The position numbers and the translations under genes are program-made. DNA of 64,000 bases, from positions 25,471,915 through 25,535,914 of the forward strand of contig CAIIXF020000001.1 in NCBI GenBank assembly GCA_903813345.2, read 5' to 3'. This stretch comes from Owenia fusiformis. Taxonomy: Eukaryota; Annelida; Polychaeta; Sabellida; Oweniidae. Each line of letters starts with the position of its first letter. Position 1 is the first letter of the stretch. The notes beneath the pieces are model-generated. The model made no database searches. It was not told the origin of the DNA and worked only from the letters and a program-made list of their open reading frames with translations. This document shows, in pieces, positions 39,001-51,000 of this stretch.

Positions 39001-42000
39001 CAGCCGTTGTTGCATCAGCAACTGTTGTTGTAGCATCAGCTGCAGTTGTGTCAGCCACTGTAGTTGTAGCATCAGCTGCTGTAGTATCTGCCGTAGTTGC
39101 GTCAGCCACTGTAGTTGTGTCAGCTATTGTTGTTGTAACATCAGCCGTTGTTGCATCAGCAACTGTTGTTGTAGCATCAGCTGCAGTTGTGTCAGCCACT
39201 GAAGTTGTAGCATCAGCTGCTGTAGTATCTGCCGTAGTTGCGTCAGCCACTGTAGTTGTGTCAGCAACTGCTGTTGTAACATCAGCCGTTGTTGCATCAG
39301 CAACTGTTGTTGTAGCATCAGCTGCAGTTGTGTCAGCCACTGTAGTTGTAGCATCAGCTGCTGTAGTATCTGCCGTAGTTGCGCCAGCCACTGTAGTTGT
39401 GTCAGCAACTGCTGTTGTAACATCAGCCGTTGTTGCATCAGCAACTGTTGTAGCATCAGCTGCAGTTGTGTCAGCCACTGTAGTTGTAGCATCAGCTGCT
39501 GTAGTATCTGCCGTAGTTGCGTCAGCCACTGTAGTTGTGTCAGCAACTGCTGTTGTAACATCAGCCGTTGTTGCATCAGCAACTGTTGTTGTAGCATCAG
39601 CTGCAGTTGTGTCAGCCACTGTAGTTGTAGCATCAGCTGCTGTAGTATCTGCCGTAGTTGCGTCAGCCACTGTAGTTGTGTCAGCTACTGTTGTTGTAAC
39701 GTCAGCCGTTGTTGCACCTGCAACTGTTGTTGTAGCATCAGCTGTAGTTGTGTCAGCCACTGTACTTGTAGCATCAGCTGCTGTAGTATCTGCCGTAGTT
39801 GCGTCAGCCACTGTAGTTGTGTCAGCAACTGCTGTTGTAACATCAGCCGTTGTTGCATCAGCAACTGTTGTTGTAGCATCAGCTGCAGTTGTGTCAGCCA
39901 CTGTAGTTGTAGCATCAGCTGCTGTAGTATCTGCCGTAGTTGCGTCAGCCACTGTAGTTGTGTCAGCTACTGTTGTTGTAACATCAGCCGTTGTTGCATC
40001 AGCAACTGTTGTTGTAGCATCAGCTGCAGTTGAGTCAGCCACTGTAGTTGTAGCATCAGCTGCTGTAGTATCTGCCGTAGTTGCGTAAGCCACTGTAGTT
40101 GTGTCAGCTACTGTTGTTGTAACATCAGCCGTTGTTGCATCAGCAACTGTTGTTGTAGCATCAGCTGCAGTTGCGTCAGCCACTGTAGTTGTGTCAGCAA
40201 CTGCTGTTGTAACATCAGCCGTTGTTGCATCAGCAACTGTTGTTGTAGCATCAGCTGCAATTGTGTCAGCTACTGTTGTTGTAACATCAGCCGTTGTTGC
40301 ATCAGCAACTGTTGTTGTAGCATCAGCTGCAGTTGTGTCAGCCACTGAAGTTGTAGCATCAGCTGCTGTAGTATCTGCCGTAGTTGCGTCAGCCACTGTA
40401 GTTGTGTCAGCAACTGCTGTTGTAACATCAGCCGTTGTTGCATCAGCAACTGTTGTTGTAACATCAGCTGCAGTTGTGTCAGCCACTGTAGTTGTAGCAT
40501 CAGCTGCTGTAGTATCTGCCGTAGTTGCGTCAGCCACTGTAGTTGTGTCAGCAACTGCTGTTGTAACATCAGCCGTTGTTGCATCAGCAACTGTTGTAGC
40601 ATCAGCTGCAGTTGTGTCAGCCACTGTAGTTGTAGCATCAGCTGCTGTAGTATCTGCCGTAGTTGCGTCAGCCACTGTAGTTGTGTCAGCAACTGCTGTT
40701 GTAACATCAGCCGTTGTTGCATCAGCAACTGTTGTTGTAGCATCAGCTGCAGTTGTGTCAGCCACTGTAGTTGTAGCATCAGCTGCTGTAGTATCTGCCG
40801 TAGTTGCGTCAGTCACTGTAGTTGTGTCAGCTACTGTTGTTGTAACGTCAGCCGTTGTTGCATCAGCAACTGTTGTTGTAGCATCAGCTGCAGTTGCGTC
40901 AGCCACTGTAGTTGTGTCAGCAACTGCTGTTGTAACATCAGCCGTTGTTGCATCAGCAACTGTTGTTGTAGCATCAGCTGCAATTGTGTCAGCTACTGTT
41001 GTTGTAACATCAGCCGTTGTTGCATCAGCAACTGTTGTTGTAGCATCAGCTGCAGTTGTGTCAGCCACTGAAGTTGTAGCATCAGCTGCTGTAGTATCTG
41101 CCGTAGTTGCGTCAGCCACTGTAGTTGTGTCAGCAACTGCTGTTGTAACATCAGCCGTTGTTGCATCAGCAACTGTTGTTGTAACATCAGCTGCAGTTGT
41201 GTCAGCCACTGTAGTTGTAGCATCAGCTGCTGTAGTATCTGCCGTAGTTGCGTCAGCCACTGTAGTTGTGTCAGCAACTGCTGTTGTAACATCAGCCGTT
41301 GTTGCATCAGCAACTGTTGTAGCATCAGCTGCAGTTGTGTCAGCCACTGTAGTTGTAGCATCAGCTGCTGTAGTATCTGCCGTAGTTGCGTCAGCCACTG
41401 TAGTTGTGTCAGCAACTGCTGTTGTAACATCAGCCGTTGTTGCATCAGCAACTGTTGTTGTAGCATCAGCTGCAGTTGTGTCAGCCACTGTAGTTGTAGC
41501 ATCAGCTGCTGTAGTATCTGCCGTAGTTGCGTCAGTCACTGTAGTTGTGTCAGCTACTGTTGTTGTAACGTCAGCCGTTGTTGCACCTGCAACTGTTGTT
41601 GTAGCATCAGCTGTAGTTGTGTCAGCCACTGTACTTGTAGCATCAGCTGCTGTAGTATCTGCCGTAGTTGCGTCAGCCACTGTAGTTGTGTCAGCAACTG
41701 CTGTTGTAACATCAGCCGTTGTTGCATCAGCAACTGTTGTTGTAGCATCAGCTGCAGTTGTGTCAGCCACTGTAGTTGTAGCATCAGCTGCTGTAGTATC
41801 TGCCGTAGTTGGGTCAGCCACTGTAGTTGTGTCAGCTACTGTTGTTGTAACATCAGTCGTTGTTGCATCAGCAACTGTTGTTGTAGCATCAGCTGCAGTT
41901 GTGTCAGCCACTGTAGTTGTAGCATCAGCTGCTGTAGTATCTGCCGTAGTTGCGTCAGCCACTGTAGTTGTGTCAGCAACTGCTGTTGTAACATCAGCCG

Positions 42001-45000
42001 TTGTTGCATCAGCAACTGTTGTTGTAGCATCAGCTGCAGTTGTGTCAGCCACTGTAGTTGTAGCATCAGCTGCTGTAGTATCTGCCGTAGTTGCGTCAGC
42101 CACTGTAGTTGTGTCAGCAACTGCTGTTGTAACATCAGCCGTTGTTGCATCAGCAACTGTTGTTGTAGCATCAGCTGCAGTTGTGTCAGCCACTGTAGTT
42201 GTAGCATCAGCTGCTGTAGTATCTGCCGTAGTTGCGTCAGCCACTGTAGTTGTGTCAGCAACTGCTGTTGTAACATCAGCCGTTGTTGCATCAGCAACTG
42301 TTGTTGTACCATCAGCTGCAGTTGTGTCAGCCACTGTAGTTGTAGCATCAGCTGCTGTAGTATCTGCCGTAGTTGCGTCAGCCACTGTAGTTGTGTCAGC
42401 AACTGCTGTTGTAACATCAGCCGTTGTTGCATCAGCAACTGTTGTTGTAGCATCAGCTGCAGTTGTGTCAGCCACTGTAGTTGTAGCATCAGCTGCTGTA
42501 GTATCTGCCGTAGTTGCGTCAGCCACTGTAGTTGTGTCAGCTATTGTTGTTGTAACATCAGCCGTTGTTGCATCAGCAACTGTTGTTGTAGCATCAGCTG
42601 CAGTTGTGTCAGCCACTGAAGTTGTAGCATCAGCTGCTGTAGTATCTGCCGTAGTTGCGTCAGCCACTGTAGTTGTGTCAGCAACTGCTGTTGTAACATC
42701 AGCCGTTGTTGCATCAGAAACTGTTGTTGTAGCATCAGCTGCAGTTGTGTCAGCCACTGTAGTTGTAGCATCAGCTGCTGTAGTATCTGCCGTAGTTGCG
42801 TCAGCCACTGTAGTTGTGTCAGCAACTGCTGTTGTAACATCAGCCGTTGTTGCATCAGCAACTGTTGTAGCATCAGCTGCAGTTGTGTCAGCCACTGTAG
42901 TTGTAGCATCAGCTGCTGTAGTATCTGCCGTAGTTGCGTCAGCCACTGTAGTTGTGTCAGCAACTGCTGTTGTAACATCAGCCGTTGTTGCATCAGCAAC
43001 TGTTGTTGTAGCATCAGCTGCAGTTGTGTCAGCCACTGTAGTTGTAGCATCAGCTGCTGTAGTATCTGCCGTAGTTGCGTCAGCCACTGTAGTTGTGTCA
43101 GCTACTGTTGTTGTAACGTCAGCCGTTGTTGCACCTGCAACTGTTGTTGTAGCATCAGCTGTAGTTGTGTCAGCCACTGTACTTGTAGCATCAGCTGCTG
43201 TAGTATCTGCCGTAGTTGCTTCAGCCACTGTAGTTGTGTCAGCAACTGCTGTTGTAACATCAGCCGTTGTTGCATCAGCAACTGTTGTTGTAGCATCAGC
43301 TGCAGTTGTGTCAGCCACTGTAGTTGTAGCATCAGCTGCTGTAGTATCTGCCGTAGTTGGGTCAGCCACTGTAGTTGTGTCAGCTACTGTTGTTGTAACA
43401 TCAGTCGTTGTAGCATCAGCAACTGTTGTTGTAGCATCAGCTGCAGTTGTGTCAGCCACTGTAGTTGTAGCATCAGCTGCTGTAGTATCTGCCGTAGTTG
43501 CGTCAGCCACTGTAGTTGTGTCAGCAACTGCTGTTGTAACATCAGCCGTTGTTGCATCAGCAACTGTTGTTGTAGCATCAGCTGCAGTTGTGTCAGCCAC
43601 TGTAGTTGTAGCATCAGTTGCTGTAGTATCTGCCGTAGTTGCGTCAGCCACTGTAGTTGTGTCAGCAACTGCTGTTGTAACATCAGCCGTTGTTGCATCA
43701 GCAACTGTTGTTGTAGCATCAGCTGCAGTTGTGTCAGCCACTGTAGTTGTAGCATCAGCTGCTGTAGTATCTTCGGTAGTTGCGTCAGCCACTGTAGTTG
43801 TGTCAACTACTGTTGTTGTAACATCAGCCGTTGTTGCATCAGCAACTGTTGTTGTAGCATCAGCTGCAGTTGTGTCAGCCACTGAAGTTGTAGCATCAGC
43901 TGCTGTAGTATCTGCCGTAGTTGCGTCAGCCACTGTAGTTGTGTCAGCAACTTCTGTTGTAACATCAGCCGTTGTTGCATCAGCAACTGTTGTTGTAGCA
44001 TCAGCTGCAGTTGTGTCAGCCACTGTAGTTGTAGCATCAGCTGCTGTAGTATCTGCCGTAGTTGCGTCAGCCACTGTAGTTGTGTCAGCAACTGCTGTTG
44101 TAACATCAGCCGTTGTTGCATCAGTAACTGTTGTAGCATCAGCTGCAGTTGTGTCAGCCACTGTAGTTGTAGCATCAGCTGCTGTAGTATCTGCCGTAGT
44201 TGCGTCAGCCACTGTAGTTGTGTCAGCAACTGCTGTTGTAACATCAGCCGTTGTTGCATCAGCAACTGTTGTTGTAGCATCAGCTGCAGTTGTGTCAGCC
44301 ACTGTAGTTGTAGCATCAGCTGCTGTAGTATCTGCCGTAGTTGCGTCAGCCACTGTAGTTGTGTCAGCAACTGCTGTTGTAACATCAGCCGTTGTTGCAT
44401 CAGTAACTGTTGTAGCATCAGCTGCAGTTGTGTCAGCCACTGTAGTTGTAGCATCAGCTGCTGTAGTATCTGCCGTAGTTGCGTCAGCCACTGTAGTTGT
44501 GTCAGCAACTGCTGTTGTAACATCAGCCGTTGTTGCATCAGCAACTGTTGTTGTAGCATCAGCTGCAGTTGTGTCAGCCACTGTAGTTGTAGCATCAGCT
44601 GCTGTAGTATCTGCCGTAGTTGCGTCAGCCACTGTAGTTGTGTCAGCTACTGTTGTTGTAACATCAGCCATTGTTGCATCAGCAACTGTTGTTGTAGCAT
44701 CAGCTGTAGTTGTGTCAGCCACTGTAGTTGTAGCATAAGCTGCTGTAGTATCTGCCGTAGTTGCGTCAGCCACTGTAGTTGTGTCAGCAACTGCTGTTGT
44801 AACATCAGCCGTTGTTGCATCAGCAACTGTTGTTGTAGCATCAGTTGCAGTTGTGTCAGCCACTGTAGTTGTAGCATCAGCTGCTGTAGTATCTGCCGTA
44901 GTTGCGTCAGCCACTGTAGTTGTGTCAGCAACTGCTGTTGTAACATCAGCCGTTGTTGCATCAGCAACTGTTGTTGTAGCATCAGCTGCAGTTGTGTCAG

Positions 45001-48000
45001 CCACTGTACTTGTAGCATCAGCTGCTGTAGTATCTGCTGTAGTTGCGTCAGCCACTGTAGTTGTGTCAGCAACTGCTGTTGTAACATCACCCGTCGTTGC
45101 ATCAGCAACTGTTGTTGTAGCATCAGCTGCAGTTGTGTCAGCCACTGTAGTTGTAGCATCAGCTGCTGTAGTATCTGCCGTAGTTGCGTCAGCCACTGTA
45201 GTTGTGTCAGCTACTGTTGTTGTAACGTCAGCCGTTGTTGCATCAGCAACTGTTGTTGTAGCATCAGCTGTAGTTGTGTCAGCCACTGTAGTTGTAGCAT
45301 CAGCTGCTGTAGTATCTGCCGTAGTTGCGTCAGCCACTGTAGTTGTGTCAGCAACTGCTGTTGTAACATCAGCCGTTGTTGCATCAGCAACTGTTGTTGT
45401 AGCATCAGCTGCAGTTGTGTCAGCCACTGTAGTTGTAGCATCAGCTGCTGTAGTATCTGCCGTAGTTGCGTCAGCCACTGTAGTTGTGTCAGCTACTGTT
45501 GTTGTAACATCAGTCGTTGTTGCATCAGCAACTGTTGTTGTAGCATCAGCTGCAGTTGTGTCAGCCACTGTAGTTGTAGCATCAGCTGCTGTAGTATCTG
45601 CCGTAGTTGCGTCAGGCACTGTAGTTGTGTCAGCAACTGCTGTTGTAACATCAGCCGTTGTTGCATCAGCAACTGTTGTTGTAGCATCAGCTGCAGTTGT
45701 GTCAGCCACTGTAGTTGTAGCATCAGCTGATGTAGTATCTGCCGTAGTTGCGTCAGCCACTGTAGTTGTGTCAGCAACTGCTGTTGTAACATCAGCCGTG
45801 GTTGCATCAGCAACTGTTGTTGTAGCATCAGCTGCAGTTGTGTCAGCCACTGTAGTTGTAGCATCAGCTGCTGTAGTATCTGCCGTAGTTGCGTCAGCCA
45901 CTGTAGTTGTGTCAGCTACTGTTGTTGTAACATCAGCCGTTGTTGCATCAGCAACTGTTGTTTTAGCATCAGCTGTAGTTGTGTCAGCCACTGTACTTGT
46001 AGCATCAGCTGCTGTAGTATCTGCCGTAGTTGCGTCAGCCACTGTAGTTGTGTCAGCAACTGCTGTTGTAACATCAGCCGTTGTTGCATCAGCAACTGTT
46101 GTTGTAGCATCAGCTGTAGTTGTGTCAGCCACTGTAGTTGTAGCATCAGCTGCTGTAGTATCTGCCGTAGTTGCGTCAGCCACTGTAGTTGTGTCAGCAA
46201 CTGCTGTTGTAACATCAGCCGTTGTTGCATCAGCAACTGTTGTTGTAGCATCAGCTGCAGTTGTGTCAGCCACTGTAGTTGTAGCATCAGCTGCTGTAGT
46301 ATCTGCCGTAGTTGCGTCAGCCACTGTAGTTGTGTCAGCAACTGCTGTTGTAACATCAGCCGTTGTTGCATCAGCAACTGTTGTTGTAGCATCAGCTGCA
46401 GTTGTGTCAGCCACTGTAGTTGTAGCATCAGCTGCTGTATTATCTGCCGTAGTTGCGTCAGCCACTGTAGTTGTGTCAGCAACTGCTGTTGTAACATCAG
46501 CCGTTGTTGCATCAGCAACTGTTGTTGTAGCATCAGCTGCAGTTGTGTCAGCCACTGTAGTTGTAGCATCAGCTGCTGTAGTATCTGCCGTAGTTGCGTC
46601 AGCCACTGTAGTTGTGTCAGCTACTGTTGTTGTAACATCAGCCGTTGTTGCATCAGCAACTGTTGTTGTAGCATCAGCTGTAGTTGTGTAAGCCACTGTA
46701 CTTGTAGCATCAGCTGCTGTAGTATCTGCCATAGTTGCGTCAGCCACTGTAGTTGTGTCAGCAAATGCTGTTGTAACATCAGCCGTTGTTGCATCAGCAA
46801 CTGTTGTTGTAGCATCAGCTGCAGTTGTGTCAGCCACTGTAGTTGTAGCATCAGCTGCTGTAGTATCTGCCGTAGTTGCGTCAGCCACTGTAGTTGTGTC
46901 AGCTACTGTTGTTGTAACATCAGCCGTTGTAACATCAGCAACTGTTGTTGTAGCATCAGCTGTAGTTGTGTCAGCCACTGTATTTGTAGCATCAGCTGCT
47001 GTAGTATCTGCCGTAGTTGCGTCAGCCACTGTAGTTGTGTCAGCAACTGCTGTTGTAACATCAGCCGTTGTTGCATCAGCAACTGTTGTTGTAGCATCAG
47101 CTGTAGTTGTGTCAGCCACTGTAGTTGTAGCATCAGCTGCTGTAGTATCTGCCGTAGTTGCGTCAGCCACTGTAGTTGTGTCAGCAACTGCTGTTGTAAC
47201 ATCAGCCGTTGTTGCATCAGCAACTGTTGTTGTAGCATCAGCTGCAGTTGTGTCAGCCACTGTAGTTGTAGCATCAGCTGCTGTAGTATCTGCCGTAGTT
47301 GCGTCAGCCACTGTAGTTGTGTCAGCAACTGCTGTTGTAACATCAGCCGTTGTTGCATCAGCAACTGTTGTTGTAGCATCAGCTGCAGTTGTGTCAGCCA
47401 CTGTAGTTGTAGCATCAGCTGCTGTATTATCTGCCGTAGTTGCGTCAGCCACTGTAGTTGTGTCAGCAACTGCTGTTGTAACATCAGCCGTTGTTGCATC
47501 AGCAACTGTTGTTGTAGCATCAGCTGCAGTTGTGTCAGCCACTGTAGTTGTAGCATCAGCTGCTGTAGTATCTGCCGTAGTTGCGTCAGCCACTGTAGTT
47601 GTGTCAGCTACTGTTGTTGTAACATCAGCCGTTGTTGCATCAGCAACTGTTGTTGTAGCATCAGCTGTAGTTGTGTAAGCCACTGTACTTGTAGCATCAG
47701 CTGCTGTAGTATCTGCCATAGTTGCGTCAGCCACTGTAGTTGTGTCAGCAAATGCTGTTGTAACATCAGCCGTTGTTGCATCAGCAACTGTTGTTGTAGC
47801 ATCAGCTGCAGTTGTGTCAGCCACTGTAGTTGTAGCATCAGCTGCTGTAGTATCTGCCGTAGTTGCGTCAGCCACTGTAGTTGTGTCAGCTACTGTTGTT
47901 GTAACATCAGCCGTTGTAACATCAGCAACTGTTGTTGTAGCATCAGCTGTAGTTGTGTCAGCCACTGTATTTGTAGCATCAGCTGCTGTAGTATCTGCCG

Positions 48001-51000
48001 TAGTTGCGTCAGCCACTGTAGTTGTGTCAGCAACTGCTGTTGTAACATCAGCCGTTGTTGCATCAGCAACTGTTGTTGTAGCATCAGCTGCAGTTGTGTC
48101 AGCCACTGTAGTTGTAGCATCAGCTGCTGTAGTATCTTCGGTAGTTGCGTCAGCCACTGTAGTTGTGTCAACTACTGTTGTTGTAACATCAGCCGTTGTT
48201 GCATCAGCAACTGTTGTTGTAGCATCAGCTGCAGTTGTGTCAGCCACTGAAGTTGTAGCATCAGCTGCTGTAGTATCTGCCGTAGTTGCGTCAGCCACTG
48301 TAGTTGTGTCAGCAACTGCTGTTGTAACATCAGCCGTTGTTGCATCAGCAACTGTTGTTGTAGCATCAGCTGCAGTTGTGTCAGCCACTGTAGTTGTAGC
48401 ATCAGCTGCTGTAGTATCTGCCGTAGTTGCGTCAGCCACTGTAGTTGTGTCAGCAACTGCTGTTGTAACATCAGCCGTTGTTGCATCAGTAACTGTTGTA
48501 GCATCAGCTGCAGTTGTGTCAGCCACTGTAGTTGTAGCATCAGCTGCTGTAGTATCTGCCGTAGTTGCGTCAGCCACTGTAGTTGTGTCAGCAACTGCTG
48601 TTGTAACATCAGCCGTTGTTGCATCAGCAACTGTTGTTGTAGCATCAGCTGCAGTTGTGTCAGCCACTGTAGTTGTAGCATCAGCTGCTGTAGTATCTGC
48701 CGTAGTTGCGTCAGCCACTGTAGTTGTGTCAGCTACTGTTGTTGTAACATCAGCCGTTGTTGCATCAGCAACTGTTGTTGTAGCATCAGCTGTAGTAGTG
48801 TCAGCCACTGTAGTTGTAGCATCAGCTGCTGTAGTATCTGCCGTAGTTGCGTCAGCCACTGTAGTTGTGTCAGCAACTGCTGTTGTAACATCAGCCGTTG
48901 TTGCATCAGCAACTGTTGTTGTAGCATCAGTTGCAGTTGTGTCAGCCACTGTAGTTGTAGCATCAGCTGCTGTAGTATCTGCCGTAGTTGCGTCAGCCAC
49001 TGTAGTTGTGTCAGCAACTGCTGTTGTAACATCAGCCGTTGTTGCATCAGCAACTGTTGTTGTAGCATCAGCTGCAGTTGTGTCAGCCACTGTACTTGTA
49101 GCATCAGCTGCTGTAGTATCTGCTGTAGTTGCGTCAGCCACTGTAGTTGTGTCAGCAACTGCTGTTGTAACATCACCCGTCGTTGCATCAGCAACTGTTG
49201 TTGTAGCATCAGCTGCAGTTGTGTCAGCCACTGTAGTTGTAGCATCAGCTGCTGTAGTATCTGCCGTAGTTGCGTCAGCCACTGTAGTTGTGTCAGCTAC
49301 TGTTGTTGTAACGTCAGCCGTTGTTGCATCAGCAACTGTTGTTGTAGCATCAGCTGTAGTTGTGTCAGCCACTGTACTTGTAGCATCAGCTGCTGTAGTA
49401 TCTGCCGTAGTTGCGTCAGGCACTGTAGTTGTGTCAGCAACTGCTGTTGTAACATCAGCCGTTGTTGCATCAGCAACTGTTGTTGTAGCATCAGCTGCAG
49501 TTGTGTCAGCCACTGTAGTTGTAGCATCAGCTGATGTAGTATCTGCCGTAGTTGCGTCAGCCACTGTAGTTGTGTCAGCAACTGCTGTTGTAACATCAGC
49601 CGTGGTTGCATCAGCAACTGTTGTTGTAGCATCAGCTGCAGTTGTGTCAGCCACTGTAGTTGTAGCATCAGCTGCTGTAGTATCTGCCGTAGTTGCGTCA
49701 GCCACTGTAGTTGTGTCAGCTACTGTTGTTGTAACATCAGCCGTTGTTGCATCAGCAACTGTTGTTGTAGCATCAGCTGTAGTTGTGTCAGCCACTGTAC
49801 TTGTAGCATCAGCTGCTGTAGTATCTGCCGTAGTTGCGTCAGCCACTGTAGTTGTGTCAGTAACTGCTGTTGTAACATCAGCCGTTGTTGCATCAGCAAC
49901 TGTTGTTGTAGCATCAGCCGTTGTTGCATCAGCAACTGTTGTTGTAGCATCAGCTGTAGTTGTGTCAGCCACTGTACTTGTAGCATCAGCTGCTGTAGTA
50001 TCTGCCGTAGTTGCGTCAGCCACTGTAGTTGTGTCAGCAACTGCTGTTGTAACATCAGCCGTTGTTGCATCAGCAACTGTTGTTGTAGCATCAGCTGCAG
50101 TTGTGTCAGCCACTGTAGTTGTAGCATCAGCTGCTGTAGTATCTGCCGTAGTTGCGTCAGCCACTGTAGTTGTGTCAGCAACTGCTGTTGTAACATCAGC
50201 CGTTGTTGCATCAGCAACTGTTGTTGTAGCATCAGCTGCAGTTGTGTCAGCCACTGTAGTTGTAGCATCAGCTGCTGTAGTATCTGCCGTAGTTGCGTCA
50301 GCCACTGAAGTTGTGTCAGCTACTGTTGTTGTAACATCAGCCGTTGTTGCATCAGCAACTGTTGTTGTAGCATCAGCTGTAGTTGTGTCAGCCACTGTAC
50401 TTGTAGCATCAGCTGCTGTAGTATCTGCCGTAGTTGCGTCAGCCACTGTAGTTGTGTCAGCAACTGCTGTTGTAACATCAGCCGTTGTTGCATCAGCAAC
50501 TGTTGTTGTAGCATCAGCTGCAGTTGTGTCAGCCACTGTAGTTGTAGCATCAGCTGCTGTAGTATCTGCCGTAGTTGCGTCAGCCACTGTAGTTGTGTCA
50601 GCTACTGTTGTTGTAACATCAGCCGTTGTTGCATCAGCAACTGTTGTTGTAGCATCAGCTGCAGTTGTGCCAGCCACTCTAGTTGTAGCATCAGCTGCTG
50701 TAGTATCTGCCGTAGTTGCGTCAGCCACTGTAGTTGTGTCAGCAACTGCTGTTGTAACATCAGCCGTTGTTGCATCAGCAACTGTTGTTGTAGCATCAGC
50801 TGCAGTTGTGTCAGCCACTGTAGTTGTAGCATCAGCTGCTGTAGTATCTGCCGTAGTTGCGTCAGCCACTGTAGTTGTATCAGCAACTGCTGTTGTAACA
50901 TCAGCCGTCGTTGCATCAGCAACTGTTGTTGTAGCATCAGCTGCAGTTGTGTCAGCCACTGTAGTTGTAGCATCAGCTGCTGTAGTATCTGCCGTAGTTG

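Noticed and set aside
29628-40088. Very long plus-strand open frames rich in Ser, Ala, Thr and Val
   Set aside because: They are the complement of the same repeats, stop at many TCA to TAA/TGA changes, begin at GTG inside repeats, and have no upstream exon or signal. The minus frame is longer and extends into unique sequence with a signal peptide.
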